Below are positions 15,600-23,497 of a DNA stretch of 41,522 nt, one piece after another. The notes beneath the pieces are model-generated. The model was given only the letters and a program-made list of their open reading frames with translations, was not told where the DNA came from and made no database searches. A program made the position numbers and the translations under genes. Each line of letters begins with the position of its first letter. Position 1 is the stretch's first letter. Location of the stretch: assembly GCA_944332215.1 (NCBI GenBank), contig CALVJP010000020.1:1-41522 (forward strand). Reading direction: 5' to 3'. Origin of the DNA: an uncultured Bacilli bacterium. Lineage in GTDB: Bacteria; Bacillota_I; Bacilli_A; RF39; UBA660.

Positions 15600-16730
15600 A
15601 TGAAATTAGAGGAATTTAAAACTCAAAAATATCTTAATCAAGTTGATAATGGGGTTGAATTAACTTACGAACAGTTTGAGGATCAACTTCGTAATGAATG
15701 GATGCAAGGTTATAATTTAGCCTATCGTTATTTTATTTTCCATAATGATTTGGATGTTCCACTGGACTATTTTATTGATGGTTTTCCTTTAGGAAATTTT
15801 ATTGAGGAACAAAGAAAATTTAAAAGAGATTTAACAGTTAATCAAGTAAAACTATTAGATAACATAGCCATGAAGTGGAAGGTCGCATTTGGTCACCATC
15901 GCAGACGAGCTCAAGCGGAAATTAGATATGGGGAAGAGCAATATGCTAAGTGGTTAGAAAATTATATGTTAGCTAAGCAATTTTTTGAGGCAAATGGCCA
16001 TTTAAATATTCCGGCTGACTTTGTTACAAATAATGAACAAGGAAAAAAATTTCATTTGGGAGCTTGGTTACAGGCACAAAAACATAACTATAATACTGGC
16101 CGAATTCCAGCAGAACGAATGAGTAAATTAGATACTTTATTTATGGTATATGATAATACTCATAAAAACGAGATAAAACGAATTTTGCGTGTGGAAGATA
16201 ATAATTATTTACCTAGTTGTTTAAAGCATATTGATCCATTTAAAACCAAACCTATTACTGCTATTTTTAATAAAGGTCGTCATAGACTTAAATTGGAAAG
16301 AAAAATGGAATATTGTCAGTTATATTTTGAACAACATGGAGATTTAAAAGTACCGCAAAATTATAATTTAATATTAGCAGATGGGCAAGTGATTAGATTG
16401 GGGAAAATTGTAACTAGATTTAGAAGTCAGCGACGTCAAAATCTTTTAGATATAGATACTGTTTTAGCTTTAGATAACATGGGAATAGAGTGGAATCCGA
16501 AAAGAGGTAGAAAACCAAAACAAAATAATAGTCACTTGGCGGAAATACTTCATCAAAAAAATGAGATGGCTAGTTTAAGAAGTTTATTAACAGATCTTTC
16601 ATTAGCTATGCAGCAAATGCCTGATGAAAATCTTTTTGAATTTGAATTGGCAATTGAAGAAAAAAATCCCAATCCCGATGAAATAGAGCAAGCTTATAAT
16701 GTTTTAGAGCAAAGAAGAGCAGTGAAATAA
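15600..16730 (+). CDS. Stand-alone helicase-associated (HA) domain repeat protein
   Basis: 376 residues with three copies of the helicase-associated domain. Copy 1 is about residues 30-90 (NLAYRYF...DVPLDYF...LGNFIEEQR...LDNIAMKW). Copy 2 is about 115-185 (LAKQFFEANGHLNIPADF...LGAWLQAQ...RMSKLDTL). Copy 3 is about 235-305 (CQLYFEQHGDLKVPQNY...LALDNMGIEW). In known proteins these repeats follow a helicase core and are thought to bind nucleic acid. Here no helicase motifs exist. A basic KRGRKPK stretch after copy 3 resembles an AT-hook, and the end is acidic. It has its own consensus promoter. The start is ATG 15600, served by AAAGGGGGAAG and lying 34 bases after the -10 box; the upstream open frame would cross the promoter. 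The role is unknown; DNA or RNA binding is inferred. Confidence 0.8.
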   Translation: MKLEEFKTQKYLNQVDNGVELTYEQFEDQLRNEWMQGYNLAYRYFIFHNDLDVPLDYFIDGFPLGNFIEEQRKFKRDLTVNQVKLLDNIAMKWKVAFGHHRRRAQAEIRYGEEQYAKWLENYMLAKQFFEANGHLNIPADFVTNNEQGKKFHLGAWLQAQKHNYNTGRIPAERMSKLDTLFMVYDNTHKNEIKRILRVEDNNYLPSCLKHIDPFKTKPITAIFNKGRHRLKLERKMEYCQLYFEQHGDLKVPQNYNLILADGQVIRLGKIVTRFRSQRRQNLLDIDTVLALDNMGIEWNPKRGRKPKQNNSHLAEILHQKNEMASLRSLLTDLSLAMQQMPDENLFEFELAIEEKNPNPDEIEQAYNVLEQRRAVK

Positions 16731-17024
16731 AAGATAAAAGAGTAATTACAAGATAACGTATTGTGTTTAATTTGTTAAAATCATATTTGTAGTAGAAGAT
16801 GCTTTATCAAAGTGAATAATACAGGGGCCTATATGGAAGAAGATAGTTATAAAATTAGGCCAAAAATTAGTAAAATCAAGAAATGTTCAAGTCAAATAAT
16901 ATACAATAATCAGTATAATGGTAGCGAAAGGAATAAATAGTCAAGGCGACTAATTATTCTTTTCAAAACATTTTATTTTGATAATATTGGTTAAAAATAG
17001 ATATATGTTTTTGGGAAAATAAGC
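16731..17024 (+). other. Gene-poor stretch before the glyS promoter
   Basis: About 300 bases without a convincing gene. It holds one possible 35-codon frame (16833-16940), a GGCCTA/TAGGCC inverted repeat (about 16826-16862) and a weak TAGTC/GACTA hairpin (16937-16952) followed by T-rich sequence. This may be a short transcript with a terminator, but no good promoter was found. Confidence 0.4.
16833..16940 (+). CDS. Possible 35-residue basic peptide
   Basis: ATG 16833 has AGGGG about 6 bases upstream. It encodes a Lys/Ile-rich peptide beginning MEEDSYKIRPKISKIKK and ends in TAG just before a weak hairpin. There is no family I recognise; it may be chance. Confidence 0.25.
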   Translation: MEEDSYKIRPKISKIKKCSSQIIYNNQYNGSERNK

Positions 17025-17053
17025 TTGACAAAAAGCGTAAAAAAGCATAAAAT
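17025..17053 (+). promoter_or_regulatory. Promoter of the glyS T-box transcript
   Basis: TTGACA (17025-17030), 17-base spacer, TAAAAT (17048-17053). Transcription should start near 17060. Confidence 0.8.
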
Positions 17054-17059
17054 GTAAAT

Positions 17060-17184
17060 ATATTTAGAGGCAAAGATGGGCTTGGAAACCCGGAGTCATG
17101 TATATTAAAGGGATTCTTCTGGAATAAGTAAGGTGGAACCGCGGGAATAACTCGTCCTTACAAAAACTAGGAGAATCTTTTTTT
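17060..17184 (+). promoter_or_regulatory. Compact T-box leader of glyS
   Basis: The T-box sequence AAGGTGGAACCGCGG (17130-17144) and its partner CGTCCTT (17153-17159) are clear. Upstream of it only about 70 bases are transcribed, far fewer than the usual Stem I plus linker. A small hairpin with GGG/CCC (17078-17080 with 17089-17091) and Gly codons GGC (17069-17071) and GGA (17092-17094) may form a minimal Stem I. The terminator-like helix pairs GATTCTTCTGG (17112-17122) with CTAGGAGAATC (17167-17177) and precedes seven T. Uncharged glycyl-tRNA should favour readthrough into glyS. The specifier cannot be assigned with certainty. Confidence 0.75.
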
Positions 17185-17205
17185 ATAAGAAAGAGGGATG
17201 GTAAA

Positions 17206-18576
17206 ATGGAAAAAGTTACAATGGAAAAAATCACAAATGTATGTAAACAATATGGTTTTATATTTCAAGGAAGTGAAATTTATGGAGGTCTTGCAAATAC
17301 TTGGGACTATGGGCCTTTAGGCGTGGAGGTCAAAAATAATGTAAAAAAAGCTTGGTGGCAAAAATTTATTCAAGAAAGTCAAAATAGTTATGGAGTTGAT
17401 GCAGCTATTTTAATGGCCCCAAGAGTTTGGGAAGCTTCAGGACATGTGGATAGTTTCTCAGATCCTTTAATCGATTGTAAAGAATGTAAAACTAGGCATC
17501 GCGCTGATCACTTAGTTGAAAGTTTTGATAAAACGATCATTGCAGATAAAATGACAGACCAAGAAATGATTTCCTTTATTCAAGAACACAAAGTTAAATG
17601 TCCAAATTGTGGTAAGAGCAATTTTACCGATGTTCGCGAGTTTAATTTAATGTTTAAAACTGAACGTGGAGTTACCGCTGATAATAAAAGTACAATATAT
17701 TTAAGACCAGAAACAGCCCAAGGGGAGTTTGTTAACTTTTTAAATATTCAAAGAACTATGCGGGCTAAAGTACCGTTTGGGATTGGTCAAATTGGTAAAG
17801 CATTTAGAAATGAAATAACGCCAGGTAATTTTACCTTTAGAACAATTGAATTTGAGCAAATGGAACATCAATGGTTTTGTAAACCAGGAACAGATAGTGC
17901 TTTTTATCAAGATTATAAGACCAAAGAAATGGATTTCTTTATTAATTTAGGCATCAATAAAGATAAATTAAGATACCATGATCATGATAAATTAGCCCAT
18001 TATGCTAAAGAAGCTTGTGATGTCGAGTATGAATTTGATTTTGGTTTTGGGGAAATTGGCGGTACTCATAACCGGACTGACTATGACTTAAAACGTCATG
18101 AAGAATTTTCTGGCAAACCAATGATTTATTTAGATCCTGAGACTAATGATAAATATACTCCATATGTAATTGAGTCATCAATTGGATGTGATAGAGCCAC
18201 TTTAGCTTTCTTGTGTGACGCCTATCATGAAGAGACTTTAGAAGATGGTACCACGCGGGAAGTTATGAGCTTTCATCCATTTTTGGCCCCTTATAAAGTA
18301 GCGGTACTACCTTTAGTCAAAAAACATCATAGTATAAAAGCCTTAGAAATTTTTAAAGATTTAGCTAAAGAATTTATGTGTACCTATGATGAAACAGGTA
18401 ATATTGGTAAAAGATATCGCCGCCAAGACATTGCTGGAACTCCTTTTTGTATTACCGTTGATGATGAGACTCTTAATAATGAAACTGTAACAATTAGAGA
18501 TCGAGACACTATGGAGCAAATAACTTTGCCGACCTGGGAAGTGGCAGCATACGTGAAAGAAAAAATGAAATTTTAA
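17206..18576 (+). CDS. glyS: Glycine--tRNA ligase (homodimeric type)
   Basis: 456 residues, the usual length for the one-chain class II enzyme. The start KITNVCKQYGFIFQGSEIYGGLANTWDYGPLGVE is typical, cut here as motifs: GFIFQGSEIYGG and DYGPLG. Motif 2 is seen near RNEITPG and FEQMEH, motif 3 near GCDRATLAF. Two CxxC pairs (CKEC, CPNC) suggest a zinc site in the insertion. It charges tRNA-Gly in the cytoplasm. A T-box leader precedes it, so expression should follow the level of uncharged tRNA-Gly. Confidence 0.96.
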   Translation: MEKVTMEKITNVCKQYGFIFQGSEIYGGLANTWDYGPLGVEVKNNVKKAWWQKFIQESQNSYGVDAAILMAPRVWEASGHVDSFSDPLIDCKECKTRHRADHLVESFDKTIIADKMTDQEMISFIQEHKVKCPNCGKSNFTDVREFNLMFKTERGVTADNKSTIYLRPETAQGEFVNFLNIQRTMRAKVPFGIGQIGKAFRNEITPGNFTFRTIEFEQMEHQWFCKPGTDSAFYQDYKTKEMDFFINLGINKDKLRYHDHDKLAHYAKEACDVEYEFDFGFGEIGGTHNRTDYDLKRHEEFSGKPMIYLDPETNDKYTPYVIESSIGCDRATLAFLCDAYHEETLEDGTTREVMSFHPFLAPYKVAVLPLVKKHHSIKALEIFKDLAKEFMCTYDETGNIGKRYRRQDIAGTPFCITVDDETLNNETVTIRDRDTMEQITLPTWEVAAYVKEKMKF

Positions 18577-18593
18577 GTCCTAAGGGACTTTTT
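18575..18593 (+). terminator. Terminator overlapping the glyS stop codon
   Basis: AAGTCC (18575-18580), loop TAAG, GGACTT (18585-18590), then T. The TAA stop shares its last two bases with the stem. Confidence 0.75.
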
Positions 18594-18784
18594 CATTAAC
18601 CCAAATAATGCTCATTTACAATTGAAACAAATAACCTAAAATTTCATTATTACTATAAATTATTCGCCGCTTTTAGCAATAAGCGAATTTTACTTGAAAG
18701 ACATAAAATCTATTAATTGTTAATATAATTAACGATAGAAAAAACACTAATTTTTGGATTTTTTGTTTAAAAACGTAAAATCCC

Positions 18785-18824
18785 TTGAAAAAATATTTTA
18801 ATTTTGATAAAACTGTGATAAAAT
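18785..18824 (+). promoter_or_regulatory. Promoter region of sepF
   Basis: TGATAAAAT (18816-18824) is an extended -10 box. TTGAAA at 18785-18790 with TAAAAC 17 bases later is an alternative pair. The 289-base gap upstream holds nothing else I can support. Confidence 0.45.
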
Positions 18825-18865
18825 GAAATATAGTAAAGTGATGCATTACTACAAGGAGGATAAAT

Positions 18866-19264
18866 ATGGGTTTTATGAAAAAAATAATGGGTGAAGAAGA
18901 GGAAGTATTTGCTTCACCAGAAGAATATTATGATATAAAAGCTGAGGAGGCTCTTACAGAAGAAGGCGGGGCAAAAATGATATTACTTGAGCCACGAGCT
19001 TATTCTGAAGCCCAGCAGATTGCCGATCATTTAAAAAAAAGAAATACAGTGGTGGTTAATCTTAAGCGTGTAACCCCTGAACAAGCAAAAAGAATTGTCG
19101 ATTTTTTAGGTGGAACGATATATGCAATCAACGGAAAAATCCAAAAAATTGGTGGCGGCATTTTCCTATGTACACCAAATAATGTTAGTGTTCAAGGCGA
19201 GATTACAGATAACAGTGAGGGTAAAGGCATCCATGATAATGACGATATAAACATCGAATGGTAG
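18866..19264 (+). CDS. sepF: Cell division protein SepF
   Basis: 132 residues. A short N-terminal membrane-targeting helix (GFMKKIMG) is followed by a variable acidic linker and the SepF core ([20 protein letters not shown], ...[36 protein letters not shown]). SepF binds FtsZ and the membrane and helps form the division ring. AAGGAGG gives a perfect binding site. sepF, divIVA and ileS in a row is a common order in Gram-positive bacteria, here without ylmG and ylmH. Confidence 0.95.
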   Translation: MGFMKKIMGEEEEVFASPEEYYDIKAEEALTEEGGAKMILLEPRAYSEAQQIADHLKKRNTVVVNLKRVTPEQAKRIVDFLGGTIYAINGKIQKIGGGIFLCTPNNVSVQGEITDNSEGKGIHDNDDINIEW

Positions 19265-19290
19265 AAAGTAGTGGAAAAATATAGAAAAAT

Positions 19291-19312
19291 GTGTTACAAT
19301 AGGTAACACCGA
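19291..19312 (+). promoter_or_regulatory. Hairpin and -10-like box before divIVA
   Basis: A perfect 7-bp inverted repeat, GTGTTAC AATAG GTAACAC, overlaps a TACAAT -10-like box. It may be an operator or just an RNA hairpin between sepF and divIVA. Confidence 0.35.
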
Positions 19313-19329
19313 AAAGTGAGGCTTAGATT

Positions 19330-19788
19330 ATGGATAAATTTAATCGCGCACTTCGAGGTTATGACCCTGATGAAGTAAATGCTTTTCTGGATCAAGTTAT
19401 TGCAAGAGTCGAAACGATGGTTGCCGATATTAATAAAAAAGATACCGAAATTCGTGAGTTAAAAGCCCAGATGGCCGAAACGAATCGCTTAAAAGAAAAA
19501 CTCGAACAATACGAAAGAATGGAAGATACTTTAAACAGAGCTATTATAATGGCCCAAAAAACATCAGATCAACTTAAAGTCGCTGCCCATCGAGAAAGCG
19601 AAATAATGTTAGATGATGCTAAGAAAAACGCCAGTAGAATAGTTAATGAAGCATTAATGCGGGCTGAAAGAATCGAAAATGATGCGGTAACTTTAAAACG
19701 CAATGTTAATATTTTTAAACGCCGTTTAAAAGATATTATCGAATCACAATTAGAAGTTATTGATGAAATTGATAAAGTTGAACTTTAA
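19330..19788 (+). CDS. divIVA: DivIVA domain protein, short N-terminus
   Basis: 152 residues, mostly coiled coil (from about residue 25). The conserved crossed-loop region reads RALRGYDPDEVNAFLD. Compared with Bacillus DivIVA, where RGYD follows 17 residues, only 8 residues precede RGYD here, so the usual LTPxDIxN opening is missing. A TAG stop lies two codons upstream in the same frame, so no longer form can start there. Leu replaces the Phe used for membrane insertion in Bacillus (a Leu is also seen in other relatives). It should sit at the membrane at septa or poles and act with SepF in division. Confidence 0.92.
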   Translation: MDKFNRALRGYDPDEVNAFLDQVIARVETMVADINKKDTEIRELKAQMAETNRLKEKLEQYERMEDTLNRAIIMAQKTSDQLKVAAHRESEIMLDDAKKNASRIVNEALMRAERIENDAVTLKRNVNIFKRRLKDIIESQLEVIDEIDKVEL

Positions 19789-19799
19789 AACAGATGATA

Positions 19800-19999
19800 G
19801 AGACGGTTTATTGTTAGACCTTAATAGAGAATTAGCGGTTGGTGGAAGCTAATAGGAAGATAATAAACGAATCACTCTTAATGTGTTTTCCTGAAATCAA
19901 TTAGGGAAAAACGGTAACGCGTTATAGTATAGAGGTGTATATTTTATAAAATAAGGTGGTACCGCGGCAAAAGCTCGTCCTTAAATGGAGGGGCTTTTT
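19800..19999 (+). promoter_or_regulatory. T-box riboswitch of ileS
   Basis: A full-size T-box leader. Stem I elements are seen (AGAGAATTAGCGG ... GCTAATAGG), with Ile specifier ATC at 19871-19873 in the context CGAATCACTC. The T-box sequence AAGGTGGTACCGCGG is at 19953-19967. The terminator pairs AAAGCTCGTCC (19970-19980) with GGAGGGGCTTT (19987-19997), then T. Low charged tRNA-Ile should promote readthrough. No separate promoter is clear, so it may be read from divIVA. Confidence 0.92.
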
Positions 20000-20020
20000 A
20001 TTTTGGAAGGAGAGAGAGTT

Positions 20021-22747
20021 ATGGATTATAAAGAAACATTATTAATGCCACAAACAGATTTTAAAATGCGAGGTAATTTACCAGAAAATGAGGGCGTGCA
20101 ACGTGATGCTTGGGAAATGATGGATTTATACGGCCTAATTAAAGAAAAAAATAAAGGAAATAAACCATTTGTGTTACATGATGGCCCACCGTATGCCAAT
20201 GGAAATATTCATATTGGGCATGCTTTTCAAAAAATCCTCAAAGATTTTATTAACCGTTCAAAAATGATGGAAGGCTATTTTGTAGACTTTGTTCCTGGTT
20301 GGGATGCCCATGGTTTACCAATTGAAACCGCTATTGCCAAAAGTGGCGTTAATCGTAAAGAAATGAGTACAGCCGATTTTCGTGATTTATGTGAGAAATA
20401 TGCTTATGAACAAGTGGCTAAACAAAAGTTAGATTTTAAACGGTTAAATGTTATTGGAGCTTGGGATAATCCTTATATTACTTTAAAGAAAGAATATGAA
20501 GCTCGTCAAATTGAAGTTTTTGCTAAAATGGCCAAAAAAGGACTTATTTTTAAAGGGTTAAAACCAGTTTATTGGTCACCAAGTAGTGAGACCGCTTTAG
20601 CCGAAGCCGAAATTGAATATAAAGATCGAAAAGATCCTTCAGTTTATGTTGCCTTTGACATTATTTCCGGTAATGAATTTGTCAATCCTGGCGATAGATT
20701 AATCATTTGGACCACAACCCCATGGACCCTTCCTGGCAATATGTGTGTATGTGTGGGAGAAAATTTAGATTATTCCTTGATTGAAGCTAACGAAAAACGT
20801 TATGTAGTAGCAACCGAGTTATTAGAATCTTTGATGGGAGAATTTGGTTTTAATAATTATAAAACACTTAAAACATTCAAAGGTAAAGATTTACTAGGAA
20901 TAACTTATAAACATCCATTTATGGACCGTCAAAGTCCCGTTATCAATGGTGCTCATGTTAATTTAGAAGCTGGAACAGGACTAGTACATACGGCCCCAGC
21001 TTATGGTGAAGATGATTTTATCGCTGCTAAAGCTAATGGTATTGACATGGTTAATGGTATTAATGATCAAGGTATTTTGACTAAAGAATCAGGACCATTT
21101 GCAGGACTATTTTTCGAAGATGCAAATAAAGAAATTACTAAGTGGTTAGATGAGCATGGCTATTTAATAAAACTTAAATTTATTACCCATGCATATCCCC
21201 ATGATTGGCGCACCAAAAAACCAGTAATATTTAGAGCCACTAAACAATGGTTTTGTAGTGTCGATGCCATTCGTGATGAATTACTAGATCAAATCGAAAA
21301 TAAAATTGAATTTCACACCGAATGGGGAAAAACAAGAATTTATAACATGATTAAAGACCGTGGTGATTGGTGTATTTCGCGTCAAAGAGCTTGGGGAGTT
21401 CCAATTCCAATTTTCTATAACGAAGATGGGACCGAAATTGTAGATTATGATGTGATGTTACATGTGGCCAAATTATTTAGAGAGCATGGCTCTAATTATT
21501 GGTTTGAACATGAAGCTAATGATTTATTGCCAAAAGGTTATACAAATGAACATAGTCCTAATGGAAAGTTTAAAAAAGAGACCGATATTATGGATGTGTG
21601 GTTTGATTCCGGATCATCTTTTGCCGGCGTGTTACTTGAACGGGGAATGGCTTACCCAGCCGACGTTTACTTAGAAGGGTCAGATCAATATCGTGGTTGG
21701 TTTAATTCATCACTAATTTGTAGTGTGGCATCTGAGGGTAAAAGTCCTTATAAAAAATTATTATCAAGTGGTTTTGTGCTAGATAGTAAAGGCTTTAAAA
21801 TGAGCAAAAGTGTTGGAAACGTTGTGGCCCCAATGGATATTGTCACAAAGCATGGAGCCGATATTTTAAGATTATGGGCTGCAAGCGTTGATTTCACAGA
21901 AGACGTAAGATTTAGTGATGAAGCTTTAAGTCAAGTTAAGGAAAGTTATCGCAAAATTAGAAATACTTATCGTTTTATGTTAGGTAATTTATTTGATTTT
22001 GATCCCAATAAGGACAAAGTCAGTTATGATAAAATGCCCGATGCTGATCAATATATGCTTATTTTACTAAACGAATTGATTAAGGGTGTTCGCGAAAATT
22101 ATGATAATTATGATTTTGACGAAATTTACAAATTAGTTAATAATTATGTAGCCTCTTTATCTAATTTCTACTTAGACTTTACCAAAGATATTTTATATAT
22201 TGATAAAGCTGATTCACGAACAAGACGAAGCGTACAAACCGTCTTATATGAGATTTTATCATCTTTAATCAAATTAATGGCTCCAATTTTACCTTATACA
22301 AGTGAGGAAGTTTATAAATTATTGCCGGCAACCAAAGAAGCTAGTGTTCATTTAGAACGTTTTCCGGAAGTTACCGAATATAAAAATAAAGAAGATGAAA
22401 TAGAGTTATGGAATGTATTCTTTAGTATTAAAGATGACGTTTATAAAGCTTTAGAAGAAGCACGTAATGAAAAAATAATTGGAAAATCTTTAGAAGCTAA
22501 AGTCTATTTACATCTAAGGGAAGAAGATAAAGAAACATTACAGCCAATTTTAGGTAATTTAAAACAATTACTAATTGTCTCTGAAGTTGTCTTAAAAACC
22601 GATGAATTAAAAAAATATGATTATTGCGAAGTAGAAGTGCAAAAATTCAACGGTATTAGATGTGAAAGATGTTGGAATTACTTTAATGAAATCGAGATGA
22701 CTGATAATTTATGTCCGCGCTGTTATGAAATTGTTAATGGAAAATAA
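20021..22747 (+). CDS. ileS: Isoleucine--tRNA ligase
   Basis: 908 residues. Class I motifs HIGH (near residue 64, GNIHIGHAFQK) and KMSKS (near 593) are intact; the CP1 editing region and the WTTTPWTLPGN motif are present. The C-terminal zinc site reads CERCWNYF ... CPRC. It charges tRNA-Ile. The start is ATG 20021, after GGAAGGAGAG; upstream in-frame codons from 19985 lie inside the T-box terminator and are rejected. Confidence 0.97.
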   Translation: MDYKETLLMPQTDFKMRGNLPENEGVQRDAWEMMDLYGLIKEKNKGNKPFVLHDGPPYANGNIHIGHAFQKILKDFINRSKMMEGYFVDFVPGWDAHGLPIETAIAKSGVNRKEMSTADFRDLCEKYAYEQVAKQKLDFKRLNVIGAWDNPYITLKKEYEARQIEVFAKMAKKGLIFKGLKPVYWSPSSETALAEAEIEYKDRKDPSVYVAFDIISGNEFVNPGDRLIIWTTTPWTLPGNMCVCVGENLDYSLIEANEKRYVVATELLESLMGEFGFNNYKTLKTFKGKDLLGITYKHPFMDRQSPVINGAHVNLEAGTGLVHTAPAYGEDDFIAAKANGIDMVNGINDQGILTKESGPFAGLFFEDANKEITKWLDEHGYLIKLKFITHAYPHDWRTKKPVIFRATKQWFCSVDAIRDELLDQIENKIEFHTEWGKTRIYNMIKDRGDWCISRQRAWGVPIPIFYNEDGTEIVDYDVMLHVAKLFREHGSNYWFEHEANDLLPKGYTNEHSPNGKFKKETDIMDVWFDSGSSFAGVLLERGMAYPADVYLEGSDQYRGWFNSSLICSVASEGKSPYKKLLSSGFVLDSKGFKMSKSVGNVVAPMDIVTKHGADILRLWAASVDFTEDVRFSDEALSQVKESYRKIRNTYRFMLGNLFDFDPNKDKVSYDKMPDADQYMLILLNELIKGVRENYDNYDFDEIYKLVNNYVASLSNFYLDFTKDILYIDKADSRTRRSVQTVLYEILSSLIKLMAPILPYTSEEVYKLLPATKEASVHLERFPEVTEYKNKEDEIELWNVFFSIKDDVYKALEEARNEKIIGKSLEAKVYLHLREEDKETLQPILGNLKQLLIVSEVVLKTDELKKYDYCEVEVQKFNGIRCERCWNYFNEIEMTDNLCPRCYEIVNGK

Positions 22748-22769
22748 GAGCTTTGACTCTTATTTTTTT
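22743..22769 (+). terminator. Terminator overlapping the ileS stop codon
   Basis: AATAAGAG (22743-22750), loop CTTTGA, CTCTTATT (22757-22764), run of T. The stop codon lies in the 5' arm. Confidence 0.85.
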
Positions 22770-22802
22770 GCCAAAATGATATACTTATAGTAGAGGTGAA
22801 AT

Positions 22803-23411
22803 ATGCAAGGTAAAATGGAACAACTCATAGTAGTTGAAATTGACGAAAATCCTAAATTAAAATTGCAAACATGGAATAATCGATGGGAAACGATAAAAAG
22901 CTTTGAAAACGTAAAAATTGGCCGTGAGGGAGCCACAATGTTTAAAGAAGAAGGTGATTATAAAACACCACTTGGACTATTTAAATTAGGACCAGCCTTT
23001 GGTACTTTAGCGGTGGAAAGTAATTACCCTTATATTAAAATAACCCCGAATAGTTATTGGGTCGATGATGTAGCTTCCCCGTTTTATAATAAATGGGTGG
23101 AAGTTGAGGGGAATTTAGATTATCCATATGATTATATAGTCAATGCTAACGTAGTAGCTTGGGCTTCGGCCGAAAAACTTATAGAATATAAAAGTCAATA
23201 TGAATTGGGGGTAGTTATAGAATATAATACCGCAGGAGCTATAGCTGGCACGATTAAAGGTAAAGGGTCGGCGATATTTTTACATGTTGTACAAAATGAA
23301 AACACAGCAGGCTGTATTGCTTTACCATTACCCGCGCTGAAGTTTATTGTAAACTGGCTTGATGTTAATAAAAATCCCCATATATTGATTAAAAGTAATA
23401 AGAAAAATTAA
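22803..23411 (+). CDS. L,D-transpeptidase (YkuD-like) domain protein
   Basis: 202 residues. The catalytic region HVVQNENTAGCIALP contains His (about 161) and the nucleophile Cys (about 171), as in YkuD/ErfK-type L,D-transpeptidases that cross-link peptidoglycan or process its peptides. The KTPLGLFKLGPAFG region is also typical. No signal peptide or membrane helix is visible at the N-terminus, which is odd for a wall enzyme; unconventional export or a cytoplasmic role must be considered. GAGGTGAA precedes ATG 22803. It stands alone between terminators and the sigK promoter region. Confidence 0.82.
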   Translation: MQGKMEQLIVVEIDENPKLKLQTWNNRWETIKSFENVKIGREGATMFKEEGDYKTPLGLFKLGPAFGTLAVESNYPYIKITPNSYWVDDVASPFYNKWVEVEGNLDYPYDYIVNANVVAWASAEKLIEYKSQYELGVVIEYNTAGAIAGTIKGKGSAIFLHVVQNENTAGCIALPLPALKFIVNWLDVNKNPHILIKSNKKN

Positions 23412-23453
23412 GAATCATAGACTTAATTTTTTTAATTAGTTTGTCTAAAGGCT

Positions 23454-23478
23454 TTGGAAAAATAAAAAGACATATACT
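23454..23478 (+). promoter_or_regulatory. Possible sigma-E-type promoter of sigK
   Basis: CATATACT at 23471-23478 resembles the sigma-E -10 box (CATACAAT-like), with an A-rich stretch at the -35 place. No sigma-A pair with a proper spacer was found. Weak, but fits the known control of sigK. Confidence 0.3.
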
Positions 23479-23497
23479 TAACTAGAGGTGTGATGTT

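Noticed and set aside
19985-20020. Longer isoleucyl-tRNA synthetase start
   Set aside because: Those codons form part of the T-box terminator.
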